A stretch of DNA of 64,000 nucleotides from Gnetum montanum (GCA_015680685.1 MNCI01034976.1:121786-185785); one strand, 5' to 3'. Counted from the first letter of the stretch, positions 10,985 to 22,745 are shown. Notes: generated by a model from the sequence alone, not told the origin. A program made the numbers and translations.

Positions 10985-12807
10985 ACACTATGATGATCAA
11001 AAACATTGATGGTTGAAACACTGAGAGGTTAATGAGTGTACAACCTAACCCTGAGTTCATGCAAGGGCCATTCTAGATAATAGAGATGTGGTGCCCTGAA
11101 TAGTCTTGTTGATCAGATAGGAGCTTATGTGGTGTTAAGATAACTGTGTGTGTGAGGGGTTTATATAGTGTTACGTGTGGGCACTAGGGTTGACTAAGCC
11201 AAAGTGTAGTGGGACGTCTCAACTTGAGAACAACAATGTAAACATGCAAATACATATGAAACAATGAGAAAATAAAAATGTTATGCTGAATACCAAAGAA
11301 AAATGCTAGAAAAATGGAATGGAACTTAAGAATGAAAGTGCACCACCCCAAAAGAGGGAGCATAGATATTGTAGAAAATGAGGTGAGAGTGGGATGTGGT
11401 GTACAGGTAAGCATAGTGGTAGCATAGTAGTGTATTCATAGTCTTTAGGACATCTAGGACATGGAAGTGATGGCTATCATGGAGACTAAACTTGCTGGGT
11501 TGGCTATTGTTGTGTTCTATGGGTGCAATAGTGAACTATGTTTTGGACAATGTGCACCAATGGTTTGATAGGATCCAAAAATATGCCAAAGTGCTAGGTG
11601 TGCTCAAATGCTCAAGTGTAAGAGTGCCAAGAAATGCTTAAAATGACAAAACGCCTAATTCTCTTTTGATTTGCCAACCCTTAGAACACTAAACACAGGG
11701 GTATTTATAGGGCTAGGGTTAGCACAAAATGCAAGTTAGGCACCATGTGGCACAAGATGTGGATTGGACACCATGTGGCATGAGGGTAGATGGGGCTATG
11801 CTAACCTTTACTATGCTTCCATGGGAGTAACAAAGTGTTATGCTCTAGAGTACTGCAATGGGTCCCCAGAGATGGTTGAACTATGACTACACTACCAAGA
11901 CTACATGTGCCAAACTTTGAATGACCACAATGTACCTGCAAATAATGTAAAACCATGCAACTTGGAGGCTATGCTCTAGCACTATGTCTTCCCCTCTTTA
12001 GATTAGGGTCAAGTGTAGGAACAATTTTGGGGATCAATGGGGGTACAAAAGAGATACAAATTATTTGTCTTGCTTGCTAGAAGAATGTTGAAGTTGAGAC
12101 AAAGGTCGATGTTGAGTTCTAGAGGCTTTTTCAGGTTTTTGGAGGCTTTTCTTTAGTGTCATACTAGCTACACTCTAGAGCATAACATAACATTTAGTCA
12201 AATTTTGCAAAATTTGATATCCAACACTAGTTACACTAGCTATGCTCTAGAGTGTAGTAAGCATACTTAGAAATTTTTGATAGAATCTATAGTCTTCCTT
12301 CATGGTATGCTAGTTATACTCTAGGGTGTAGTAGGAGAGGTAGCCTTAGGAGTTAAAAAATTTGCCAAATGTGTCTTTCATGTTGAGCTAGCTTGTCAGC
12401 TTCTTACCTAACACCTAGGTAAAAGTAGCCACTAGAACATGTGCTATGCTAGGAAGTGTAGTAGAGTGTAGTACCCAAGAGATAGAAAATTTGCCAAACT
12501 ATTTCATCCATCCCAAGCAATCCTGAAAGCTTCTAGCTTGGCACTTGGGTGAACTGTCCATGGAAGTGTGCGCTATGCTATCTATGCTCTAGAGCATAGT
12601 AAGTAGAGTGATAGCATAGTAGGGCACTTAGAAAAATTTTCATGTAACTACTATTGAGACTTAGAAAAGTTTGAAAAATAGGCCTTGATGCATGCTTGTT
12701 GGCTATGCTATGGAGTGTAGAAATGACACTTAGAAAACTTTTTCAAGTTTTGACACTTAGTCAAATTTGCAATTGAAGTGCCAAGTCTTAAAATTGGTGG
12801 TGTTTCA
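10985..12807 (-). repeat. LTR of Tat element C (~1.8 kb)
   Basis: Minus-strand start TGAAACACCACC matches LTR B (TGAAACACCATT). A TATA box lies at 11,709-11,702 (minus). The end segment 'gcatg.actcagggttaggttgtacactc' parallels 45,395-45,445 of B. Instead of the GCTATGCTACGCTAC palindromes of A and B this copy carries related 'ctctagagcatagc' palindromes at 12,160-12,730. The purine tract just 5' of its start leaves open that it is a 3' LTR. Confidence 0.75.
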
Positions 12808-12879
12808 CCTACCTCCTCTTAATCGGTGAGGCCTTACTACAAGCCTTCAGCTCACAAATGTAAGACTATATGATTACTT

Positions 12880-13370
12880 TAAAGGTTGTGGTAGGCACCT
12901 CTTTTGAGGTGCCCTTGAGCTTCTATCATAAAAGAAAATAGTTGTGGTTGTGTTTAAGTCTTTGGTTGGTTATTAGTGTCTTACCAACCAACACTGTTAG
13001 AAAGGTAAAAGTGTGATAACAAGAGACTCTATTCTTAGGGTAGGCACCTCTAAGGATGCACCCTTGAGTTTTTATTGGGCTGTGGTTCAATCTTTGGTTG
13101 GTTGTCAGGGCCAATCAATACCATAGGACAAGTCAAAGTGTGATAACAAGAGCATCATTTTAGATAGAAGAGTCTTGAAAAAAGAAGAAGAACCACTTGT
13201 TTCAGGCTCAATTAAAGGTTGTGCCTCGTTGCAAGTCCCACGTATCATTCTAATACATGCACTCAATCAGCATGGGCCTTTAAGGAGTTAGGATCAATAG
13301 ACATCCATGCCTCACTATAGGTCCCACATATCTATGATACATATGCTTAATTACTATGGGCCTATGGGAA
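12880..13370. repeat. Local tandem duplications (~145 bp and ~95 bp)
   Basis: 'gtaggcacctct' starts two diverged copies (about 12,891 and 13,041), each ending 'aaagtgtgataacaagag'. At 13,210-13,370 a second duplication centres on 'gcctc.ttgcaagtcccac' and 'gcctcactataggtcccac'. No reading frame of interest. A purine-pyrimidine alternating ATGCATGC stretch follows at 13,418-13,450. Confidence 0.6.
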
Positions 13371-13564
13371 TGTCAACACTAGAAACACTGGGAAGTACAT
13401 TAGAAACAACACAATCTCACATGCATGCATGCGTATGCACATGCATGCATTGTGTTGGGTTCTAGGAACCCAACCAAGAAGATCCAAAGTAGATTTCTCC
13501 CTAAAAAACCTCATAATTCAACTATTTCTCTAGATGATCCTGTGCTTATATCAAATTTTTTATA

Positions 13565-15930
13565 TCCAAATGGACCCTTAGAATCAAGTGTTGGCCAAAA
13601 AGAGCCTCAGGACTAAAAGGGTGAACTAATGGATCCTTGGGATCAAGTATTAGCCAAATAGGCCCTTTTGTACCAAGCATTGGCCAAATAGATCCTTGGG
13701 ACGAAGGGTTGACCCAACGGATCCTCTAGATAAAGTGTTGGACACAAAAACCCTTGAGAACAAATTTATAAGGGTGCAAGATGGTATGGTGGAGCCTGGG
13801 TTGGAAAAATGAACCGTTGGAACCAAATCTTGGCTAGACAGAGCCTTGGGACCAACTGTTGGCTACATGAACCCTTGGGACCAAGGGTTGGCCCAACGAA
13901 CCCTTAGGACCCTTTGAACAAGTGTTGGCCACATAGACCCTTGGGACCAAATGTTGCCAAAATAAATCCTCTAGACCAAGGGTTGATCCAATGAGATCTC
14001 CAGATAGAGTGTTGGTAACAAAAACCCTTGGGACCAAATTTAAAAGGGTGTAGGATGCTATGGTGGAGCCTAGGTTGGAAAAATGGACCCTTGAGACCAA
14101 CTATTGGCCAAACAAACCCTTAAGGATGAATGTAGGCAAAATGGATCCTTGGGGACCAATGGTTAGTCCAATAGATCCTTAGGATCAATTGTTTTCCAAA
14201 TGAACCCTTGGGATCAACCATAGGCAAAACAAAATCTTAGGACCAACCAAGTATTGGTCCCATGGTTCCTCATGACCAAGGCTTAGCCCAATGGAGGCTC
14301 AGGACCAAGTGTTGACCAAGATAGCCAAGGGTTGGCCTAATAGACCCTCAGGACCAAGTGTTGGCTAGATAGACCCTCAAGACCAAGTGTATGCAAAATG
14401 GATCCTCAAGACCAACTATTGGTCAAATGGACCCTCGATACTGAATTTATAAGGGTGTAGGATGGTATGGTAGAGTCTGGGTTGGAAAAATGAACCCTCA
14501 GGAGAAACTATTGGCTAGACAAACCCTTGGGAACAAGGGTTGGCCCAATGAACCCTTGGGAGCAATTATTCACTAAATGAACTCTAAACACTAAGGGTTG
14601 GCCTGATGGACTCTCAAAATCAAGTGTTAGATTGATGGACCCTTGGGACCAACTGTCGGGAAAATGGACCCTCAAGACCAAATGTTTCCCAAATGAACCC
14701 TTGAGACTAGCTGTAGGCAAAATGAATCCTTAGGATGAAATGTTGTTGAAATGGATCCTTGAGACCAAGGGTTGACCCAATGGACCCTTGGGACTAACGG
14801 TTGGTCCAATGGATCCTCGATACCAAGTGTTAGGAAAATGGACTATTTGGACCAAATTTATAAGAGTGCAAGATGGTATGGTAGAGCCTAGGTTAGCAAA
14901 ATAGATCCTCTATACCAACTATTGGCCAAATGGACCCTCAGGACCAAGGGTTGGCCTGACAGACCCTTTGGACCAAGTGTTGGCCAAATAGACCCTCAAG
15001 GTTAAGTGTTGGTCAAATGGACCCTTAGGGTCAATTGTTCACTGAATGGACCTTTGGCGCTAAGGCTTGGCTTGATAGACCCTTGGAACCAAGTGTTGAC
15101 AAAATGGACCCTTGGGACCAATTGAAGGAAAAATGGATCCTCAAGACCAAATGTTTCCCAAATAGACCCTCAAGACTAGTTATATCCAAAACAAATACTT
15201 GAGATCAAATGTTGCCCAAATGGACCCTTTGGACTAAGGGTTGACCTAAAAAAACCTCAAAACTAAGTGTTGGCAACACAGACCCTTGGGACCAAATGTT
15301 TTCCAAATGAACCCTTGGGACCAAAGGTTAACCCAACAGACCCTCTAGATAAAGTGTTGGAACCACAAACTCTTTGACCAAGGTTTGGCCCAATAGACCC
15401 TTGGGACCAAGTGTTGGAAAGATGAACCCTTAGGATTAAAGGTTGGCCTAATGGACCCTTGGGATCAAGTGTTGGCCAAACTCACCTTTGGGAACGAAGG
15501 TTGACCCAATAGACCATTGGGACAAGGTGTTTACCAAACTAACCCTCAAGACCATTGTAGGAAAAATAGACCTTGGGGACCAAGTTTTGGTGACATGGAC
15601 CCTTAGGACCAAGTATTGTTGAAATGGACCATTGAGACTAAGTGTTGGCCAAATAGACCCTTGGGTCCAAATGTTGGCAAAACTAACCCTCGAGACAAAG
15701 GGTAGATTCAATGGACTCACTGGATAATGTGTTGGCCACATGGACCCTTGCAACCAAATATTGGCAAAAGGGATCCTCAAGAACAACTATAAGAAAAATG
15801 GATACTTAGGACCAAGGATTTTCCCAACAAACCCTCGAGACCAAGTGTTTCCCAAATGGACCCTCATGACCAAGTGTTGGCCAAATGGATCCTCAAGACC
15901 AATTGTAGGAAAAATGGATCCTTGAGATGG
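13565..15930. repeat. 30-bp minisatellite array (roughly 75-80 units)
   Basis: Degenerate units of about 30 bp, one half reading near CCTTGGGACCAAGTGTTGG, the other CCAAATGGAC. Each unit contains the small palindromes TTGGGACCAA and TTGGCCAA. Because the period is a multiple of three, long stop-poor frames with a 10-residue period appear on both strands (for example 14,100-13,834 minus); they show no domain and I do not call them genes. A linker with AAATTTATAAGGGTG and GATGGTATGGTAGAGCC interrupts the array at about 13,763, 14,038, 14,440, 14,850 and 15,930. Confidence 0.9.
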
Positions 15931-15959
15931 AATTTTTAAGGGAATAATATGGTATGGTA

Positions 15960-18165
15960 GAGTGTTCTCTCAAAGAGCACTCTCCTTGATAGTGCCCTCC
16001 TTGAGAATGCCCTCCCTAAAAGCATTGTTCTAGAGAGTGCCCTTCATGAGAATGCCCTTCCTAAGAGTGTTATTCCTAAGGAAATCATCATTAAGAGTGC
16101 CCTCCTTGAGAGTGTTATTCCTAAGAACACCCTTCTTGAGTGTGCTCTCTAAGAGCATCCTCTATGAGAGCACCCTCCATGAGAGGGCCTTACTTGAGAG
16201 TGCCTTCTCTAAGAGCATTCTTCGTAAGAGTGCCCTCCCTAAGCACGTTCTTCATGAGAGTGCCCTCCTTGAGAACACCCTTCCTAAGAGCATTCTTCCT
16301 AAAAGAATTATCCTTGAGAGTACCCTTCCTGAGAGTGGCCTCCCTAAGAGCATTCTCCCTAAGAATATCCTCCATGATAGTTCCCTCCATAAGAATGCCC
16401 TTCCTAAGAGCATTCTTCCTAAGAAAGTCCTCTATGAGAGAATCCTTCTTGAGAGCATCTCCCTGAGAACATTCTCCTTCAAAGTGCCCTCCCTGAGAAT
16501 GCCCTCCTTGAGAGTACCCACCCTAAGAATGCCCTTCCTAGGAGCATTCTCCTTGAGAGCATCCTCCACAAGCATGTTCTCCTTGAGAGTGCCCTCTGGC
16601 ACACCAAATTTTTAAGGGTACAAAATGATATGATAGAGCCTAGTCCAATCAACATATATGGGGAGAGATAACATTCTCCCTAAGAGTAGTGCACATTACT
16701 CTCATGATAGTGCTCTTGATGGGAGCACCTCGCATAACTGTGCTGGCAAGAGCACTCTCCTAAGAGTGCCTCATGTAATGCTTGTGAGAGTGCTCTTCCT
16801 AGGAGTACCTCACACTATGCATGTGATAGTGTTATCTTTGAGAGTGTCCTCCCTGAGAGTTCCTTGCATTGCATATGTGTGAGCACTCCTTGAGAGCAAC
16901 CTCATTGAGAGCATTCTTTTGGAGAGTGATCTCCCTAAGAGTACCCTCCCTAAGAGTGCCCTCTTTGAGAGTGTTCTCCTAGAGAGAGCTCTCCTTTAGA
17001 ACACCTTCCCTTAGAATGGTCTACTTGAGATCATTCTTCTTGAGGATGCACTCCTTGAAAATGCCCTCCTTAAGAATGTTCTTTGTGAGCATGCTCTCCC
17101 TTAGAATGCCCTCCATGAGAGTGCCCTCTATGAGAGCACATTTCTTGAGAGTGTTTTCCTTGAGAGAATCCTCCTTGAGTGCATTCTCCTTGAGAACACC
17201 CTCCTTGAGGATGTCCTCCCTGAGAAAATTCTTCCTAAGCATGTTCTCCTTGAGAATGCCCTCCCTAAGAGCATTCTCTTTGAGAGAACCCTCCTTGAGA
17301 ATGTCCACCCTAAGAGTGTTCTCCTTGAGAGCACCCTCCTTAAGCACATTCTCCATGAGAGCATCCTCCATGAGCCTATTCTCCCTAAGAGTGCTCTCCA
17401 TAAGAGTAGCCTCTCTAAGAGTGACTTCCCTAAGAGTGTCCTCCTTGAGAGTGTTTTCCCTAAGATCACCCTCCTTGAGAGCATGCTCACTAAGAGCATT
17501 TTTTCTATGAGTGCCCTCCCTCAGAGTGGTCTCCTTGAGAGCATCCTTAGTGGGAGCACCTTGTGCTATGAACATGAAAGAATTTTCTCTAATGGGGTCC
17601 TCTTTGAGAGCATTTTCCTTAAGAGCACCCTGACTCAGTGCGATCTCTTTGAGAGCACTCTTCTTGAGAACATCCTCTTTGAGACCAAATTTATAAGGGT
17701 GTAATATGGTTTGGTTGGGCTAGGCCTAATCAACATATATAGGGAGAGGTAGGCCAACTTCCTTGAGATGCACCTTTAGGAGAAGTTGATTACATCTTAG
17801 GCCATTATAGATGCACTTTTGGATAATGCTAAGTGCATTCTTGGCCTTAACGGATGTACTTTTAGGTGATGTTGAGTACATCCTAGGCTATCATAGTTGC
17901 ACATTCATGAGAGCACTCTTCTTGGGAGTGTTACATAGTGTGCATGTGAGAGTGTGCTCCCTAAGAGTGTCTTTTGCTATGCACATGAGAGCATTCTCCT
18001 TGAGATCATCCTTCTTTAGAGTGATCCTCAATGAGAGCACCTTTAACTACACACATGAGAGTGTTTTCTCTAAGAGCATCCTCTTTTGAGAGTATTCTCC
18101 TTAAGTGTGCCCTAACTTAATGTGGTTTCTATGAGAGTGCTCTTCTTAAGAATGCCCTCTTTAAG
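15960..18165. repeat. 15-bp quasi-palindromic array, forward orientation
   Basis: Units near CTCCTTGAGAGCATT and CTCCCTAAGAGTGCC repeat every 15 bp over 15,960-16,605 and 16,660-17,685, more sparsely to 18,165. Pairs form TTCTCCTTGAGAA-type inverted repeats. The 15-bp period gives long frames with a 5-residue period on both strands (for example 16,037-16,615 plus; 17,575-17,021 minus), explained by the repeat and not by selection for protein. The linker with AAATTTATAAGGGTG occurs at about 16,605, 17,688 and 18,168, followed by ATCAACATATAT. Confidence 0.9.
17760..17915. repeat. ~43-bp repeat block following the linker
   Basis: Units contain GATGCACTTTTRGGTGATG and 'gagtacatcctaggctatcatag'-like text. 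The same block follows the linker at 18,225-18,420, 20,725-20,940 and 22,600-22,745, so linker plus 43-bp units form a recurring module. Confidence 0.75.
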
Positions 18166-18224
18166 ACCAAATTTATAAGGGTGCAAGATGGTTTGGCGAA
18201 GCCTAGCACAATCAACATATATCT

Positions 18225-18420
18225 AAGATGCACTTTTAGGAGAATCTGAATGCATCTTAGGCCATCATAGGTGCACTTTTAGGTGATGCTGAGTACATTC
18301 TTGGTGTTAATGGATGCACTTTCAAGTGATGTTGAGTGCATCCTAGGCTATCATGAATGCACATTCAAGTGTGATTATGAGTGCATTTATGGCCTTCATG
18401 GGTATGCTTTTAGGGAGGAT
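18225..18420. repeat. ~43-bp repeat block, second copy
   Basis: Four diverged units of the GATGCACTTT...GAGTGCATCCTAGGC type follow the linker at 18,168, then grade into the first reversed 15-bp units near 18,410. Confidence 0.75.
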
Positions 18421-18603
18421 GCTCCTAGGGCTAATGTGCTCAAGGAGTGCATTCTCAAGAAGAACACTCTTAGGGAAGNGAATGCACATTCAAGTGTGAT
18501 TATGAGTGCATTTATGGCCTTCATGGGTATGCTTTTAGGGAGGATGCTCCTAGGACGAATGTGCTCAAGGAGTGCATTCTCAAGAAGAACACTCTTAGGG
18601 AAG
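18355..18603. repeat. 125-bp direct duplication flanking an ambiguous base
   Basis: The text from 'gaatgcacattcaagtg' to 'cactcttagggaag' occurs at 18,355-18,478 and again at 18,480-18,603 with few differences, and the ambiguous base n at 18,479 lies exactly between them. The pattern suggests two contig ends that overlap but were joined end to end. Confidence 0.8.
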
Positions 18604-19790
18604 GCTCTCCAAGGGAGAATGCTCTCATAGAGAACACTCTTAAGGAGGGCATTCCTAGGGAGGGTGCCCTCATAGAGGATGCTCTAAGGGAGATTGCTCT
18701 TAGGAAGTGTCTTCTTAGAAAGGGCACTCTCTAGAAGAATGTTCATAGGGAGGGTGCTCTTATAGAGGGCATTCTCAAGGAAAGTGCTCTCAATGAGGGT
18801 GCTCTCATGGAGAATGCTCTTAGATGTGTAGTGCAAGGAACTCTTAGGGAGGATGCTCCTAGAAAGAACACTTTCACATGTGCAATGTGAGACACTCCTA
18901 GGGAGATCACTCTCACAAGCATTGCATGAGGCACTCTCAAGAGAGTGCTCTTGCTAGCACAACTATGCGAGGTGCTCCCATGGAAAGCACTCTTATGAGA
19001 GCATCATGTGGTACTCTTAGAGAGAATGCTACCTCTCCTAATATATGTTGATTGGAACAAGCTATACCATAGCATCCTACACCCTTATAAATTTGGTATC
19101 AAGGAGGGCACTCTTAAGGAGAATGCTCTCATGGAGGAGACTCTTAGGGAGAACTCTCCTAGGGAGGGCATTCTTAGCAAGGGTGCTCTTAGGGAGAATT
19201 CTCTTAGGGAGGTCTCTCTCAAGGAGAATTCTCTTGGGGAAAGTGTTCTTAGGGAGAACATGTTCAGGGATGGTGCTCTCATTAAGAATGCTCTTAGGGA
19301 AGGCACTCTTAGGGAGGACATTCTCACAAAGGGAATTCTCAAGGAGGTTACTCTCAAGGAGAGTGCACTCAAGGAGCTTGTTCTTAGGAAGGGTGCTCTA
19401 ATAGAGAACACTCTCAATGTGGGTGTTTTTAGTGAGTGTGCTCTATGGAAGGGAATTCTCAAGGAAGATGCCCTTAGGGAGTTTGTTCTCATGGAAAACA
19501 CTCTCAAGGAGGAAGTTCTTAGGGAGGGTGGTCTTAGGAAGGATTTCCTTAGGAAGAATGATCTTAGGGAGACCTCTCTTAGGGAGGGAATTCTCACTAA
19601 GAACACTCTTCAGAAGGGTGTTCTTAGAGAGGGCACACTCAAGGAGGGCATCCTTAGGAAGAACATTTTTAGGGGAATTGCTCTCAAGGAGGTCATTCTT
19701 AAGAAGGACACTCTTAGGGAGAACTCTCTCAGGGAGGGTGCTCTTAGGGAGGGTGTTCTCAAGGAGGGCACTCTCAGGGAGAGTACAATC
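18410..19790. repeat. 15-bp array in reversed orientation
   Basis: The units here are the reverse complement of those in 15,960-18,165: GGAGGGTGCTCTTAG and AAGGAGAATGCTCTC. The linker is also reversed (ATATATGTTGATTGG near 19,040 and ACCCTTATAAATTT near 19,082). The 276-residue plus-strand frame 19,008-19,838 and its opposites are repeat artefacts with a 5-residue period. Confidence 0.88.
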
Positions 19791-19794
19791 TTCG

Positions 19795-20645
19795 TAAGAG
19801 CATTCTCTCAAAGAGTGTTCTCTATGAGAGCATCCTAAGTGAGAGCATTCTCCCTGAGAGCATCCTCCCTTAGAGCACATTGCCTGAGAATGTCTTCTCG
19901 TAGAGCACTCTCCATGAGAGCATCCTTTTTTAGACTATCCTTCTTTAGAGCATTCTCCTTAATAGTGCACTTTGTGAGATTACATCACATAGTTGTGATG
20001 GCAAGAGCTTTCTCTTGAGAGTGCCTCACCTAGTGCTTACAAGAGTGCTCTTCCTAAGAGTGTTGCACAATGTGCACATGAAGTGTTCTCCCTAAGAGTG
20101 CCTTGTGCTATGCATGCAATAACATTCTCCTTGAGAGTGCCCTTGGTGTGCGTGTTCTCCTTAAGATCACCTCCCTCAAAGCATTCTCCCTAAGAGTGTC
20201 CTTCCTTAGAGAACATTTTGTGAGAGCATCCTCCCTTAGAGTGCTTTTCATGAGAGCATCCTTTGTAAGAGCATCCTTTCTTAGAGCATTCTCCTTCAGA
20301 GTGTGCTCTATGAGATCACATCACATAGTTGTGATGGCAAGATCTTTCTCTAGAGGGAACCTCACTTAGTACTTGTGAGAGTGCTCTTCCTAGGAGTGCC
20401 ATGCATTGTGCACATGAGAGTGTGCTCCCTAAGAGCTCCTTGTGCTATCCACATAATAGCATTCTCCTTGAGATCATCCTCCCTCATAGCAATCTCTTTG
20501 AGAGGGTCCTCAATGAAATCACCTTGCACTATGCATGCAAGAGCATTCTCTCTAATCGTGTCATCTTTGAAAGTGTTCTCCTTGAAACCACGCTCACTTA
20601 GTGGGTGGTCTCTATGAGAGTGCTCTTCTTGAGAACACCCTCTTT
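19795..20645. repeat. 15-bp array, forward orientation resumed
   Basis: At about 19,790-19,800 the orientation flips back (…GGGAGAGTACAATC then CGTAAGAGCATTCTC). Units are sparser and more diverged and are interrupted by segments with 'cacatagttgtgatggcaagag'. Ends at the linker at 20,647. Confidence 0.82.
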
Positions 20646-20646
20646 A

Positions 20647-20940
20647 AGACCAAATTTATAAAGGTGTAGGATGGTTTGGGGGAGCCTAGCCCAATCAACA
20701 TATATATGGGGAGGTAGGCCAACTCCCCTGGGATGCACTTTTAGGAGAAGCTGAGTGCATCTTAGGCCATCACAAATGCACTTTTGGGTGATGTTAATTG
20801 CATTCTTGGCCTTAATAGATGCACTTTCAAGTGATGTTGAGTGCATCCTAGGCTATCACAGATGCATGTTTATGTGTGATTATGAGTGCATCCATGGACT
20901 TCATGGGTATGCTTTTAGGTGAAGTTGAGTACGTGCTCGT
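20647..20940. repeat. Linker plus ~43-bp repeat block, third copy
   Basis: AAATTTATAAAGGTGTAGG, ATCAACATATATATGG and then about four GATGCACTTT...GAGTGCATC units. From 20,940 to 21,380 I see only degenerate sequence with no gene. Confidence 0.75.
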
Positions 20941-21383
20941 TTGGAGGGTTTGAATCATGTTTAATGCAAGCATTCTCTTTAGAGGCTTTTTTCATTGCAC
21001 ATGGGAGTGTTTGCTAAATACATTTTTTTTGGATGTGCACTACATCTTAATTGCTCTAATTTAGAAAGCATTTTCTTGCATTCGTGAGATGTTTCCATGT
21101 ATTTGCATTTCATTGTAGTGACTCAGCTTGGAGGCTATTATCTTAATGCAATTTATCATCCCCTCTAGGTTGTGCATTGTTTCACTTTTATGCTTCTCAA
21201 AAAATGCTTTAGGTAGTGTTTCTGATTTCTCTTTGCAAATGTGCATCATGTCATAGTTACATCATGTTCTTGGAATTCTCTCATGTATGTGTGCATTCTT
21301 CATAAAGGCACATCACATTGCTTATGAAAGCATTCTTCTTCCTTAAGACATTGTCCATAGCATATGTAAGCACTCTCATTTTG

Positions 21384-22150
21384 GAGACACCATGAATAGC
21401 ATACCCTAGAGATCTCTCCTTGGAGGTGTTACTCTTGGTGATGGAAGAGAAATTTCCTTGAAGGCTCCCATCCTACAGATGTGAAAGAATTTTTTTTGAA
21501 AGTTCCTAGCATTGCAAATGTGAGAATGCTCTTCTTGGAGTTGCCTAGTGTTGTGGATGTAAGAGCATTATTCTTAGAGGTGCCTCAGTTGGCCAATGCG
21601 ATCATGTTTTTCATGAAGGTGCCTAGACTTCATCATTGCGAGATCATTCTTCTTCAAGGTGCCTTTTTTTGCCAATGCAAGAGCACAGTTGTTGAAGGAA
21701 GTTGGCATTGAGGATGTGTGAGTGCTCTCTAGGGAAGTGCATTACTTCTTGGACTCAAGAGCATTCTCCTTAGAGACACCATGAATAGCATACCTTAGAG
21801 ATCTCTCCTTGGAGGTGTCATAATTAGTGATGTGAGAGAAATTTCCTTGAAGGCTTCCACCCTACATATGCAAAACTACTTTTTTTTTAAAAATGCCTAG
21901 CATTGACAATGTAAGAGCTCTATTCTTTGAATTACCTAGTGTTGTGGATGTGAAAGTTTTGTTCTTGGAGTTGCCTCAGTTAGCCAATGCGATGGTGTTT
22001 TCCTTGAATGTGGCTAGGTTTCATCATTGTAAGATCATTCTTCTTTGAGGAACTTTTTTTTGCCAATAAAAGAGCATTATTGTTGAAGATGGCTAGCATT
22101 GAGGATGTGAGAGTGCTCTCCTAGGAAGTACCTTACTCCTTACTCCTTGA
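21384..22150. repeat. ~39-bp repeats organised as a 389-bp double unit
   Basis: Units of about 39 bp begin GGTGCCTAG or AGTTGCCTAG and carry 'aatgtgagagtgctc'. Ten or so form a block that is repeated: 'gagacaccatgaatagcat' starts at 21,384 and again at 21,773, an offset of 389 bp, and the following text stays in register. 22,150-22,510 continues as degenerate single units. Confidence 0.75.
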
Positions 22151-22516
22151 AGATGCTTTGCTTTACAAATGCATAAGACATTCTTCTATGAAGTGGCTTC
22201 CTTCATGGATGCAGAAGCAACATTTTGGGAGTTGTATTGGGCTATTTAAGGGAGAGCTATCTCATATGAGACTCTTTGAACTAAGGAAGAGAGATTGCTC
22301 TTCTCAAAAATGGTTTATACCTTTGGTTATAAGAAGGATCTCCTTGGGGTTGCCCTATGCTTGGCAGGTGAGAGTGCTCTTCATTGAGGTGCCTTGGGTA
22401 GCAAACATGTGAAGGCTATTCTTTGAGGCCTTTCACATTGTGCATGTGAGAGCTCTCTCTTTGGAGGTGTTCCATGTTGGGCATGTGAGAGTGCTCTCCT
22501 TGCATTTGTCCTTTTC

Positions 22517-22745
22517 AACCAAATTTATAAGGATGCATGATAGTATGGTGAAACTTAGTCCAATCAACATATGTAGGGAAAGGTAGGTCGACTCCCTAGA
22601 GACACATTTTCAAGTGAAGCTGAGTGTATCTTAGGCCATCACAGATGTAGTCTTGGGTGATGTTGAGTGTATTTTTGGCCTTATTATATGAACTTTAAAG
22701 TGATGCTAAGTGTGTCCTAGGCTATTATAGATGCACTATTAGACA
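22517..22745. repeat. Linker plus ~43-bp repeat block, fourth copy
   Basis: AAATTTATAAGGATGCATG, then ATCAACATATGTAGGG, then diverged 43-bp units. This is the right-hand edge of the composite array domain. Confidence 0.7.

Larger units (their letters stand above)
9740..12822 (-). mobile_element. Tat-lineage element C fragment, minus strand
   Basis: Read on the minus strand this is polypurine-like AAGAGGAGGTAGG (12,820-12,808), an LTR (12,807-10,985), a primer site (10,983-10,965), a leader and the N-terminal part of gag (10,442 downwards). It then loses similarity to B near 9,740. The rest of the element is absent. It faces element A, so the two copies converge. Confidence 0.75.

Noticed and set aside
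13834-15925. Frames with a 10-residue period in the 30-bp array
   Set aside because: Same reason; they begin and end at random unit variants and have no domain.
16037-19838. Long frames (up to 276 codons) with 5-residue periods on both strands
   Set aside because: The 15-bp period is a multiple of three, so absence of a stop in the unit opens frames on several strands at once; overlapping opposite-strand frames with the same periodicity point to the repeat, not to a protein.
13565-20645. CRISPR-like spacing of repeats
   Set aside because: No unique spacers between constant repeats, no cas genes, and the window is clearly plant nuclear DNA.
20598-20846. Minus-strand 82-codon frame with a plausible start
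   Set aside because: It is the linker plus the 43-bp repeats read backwards.
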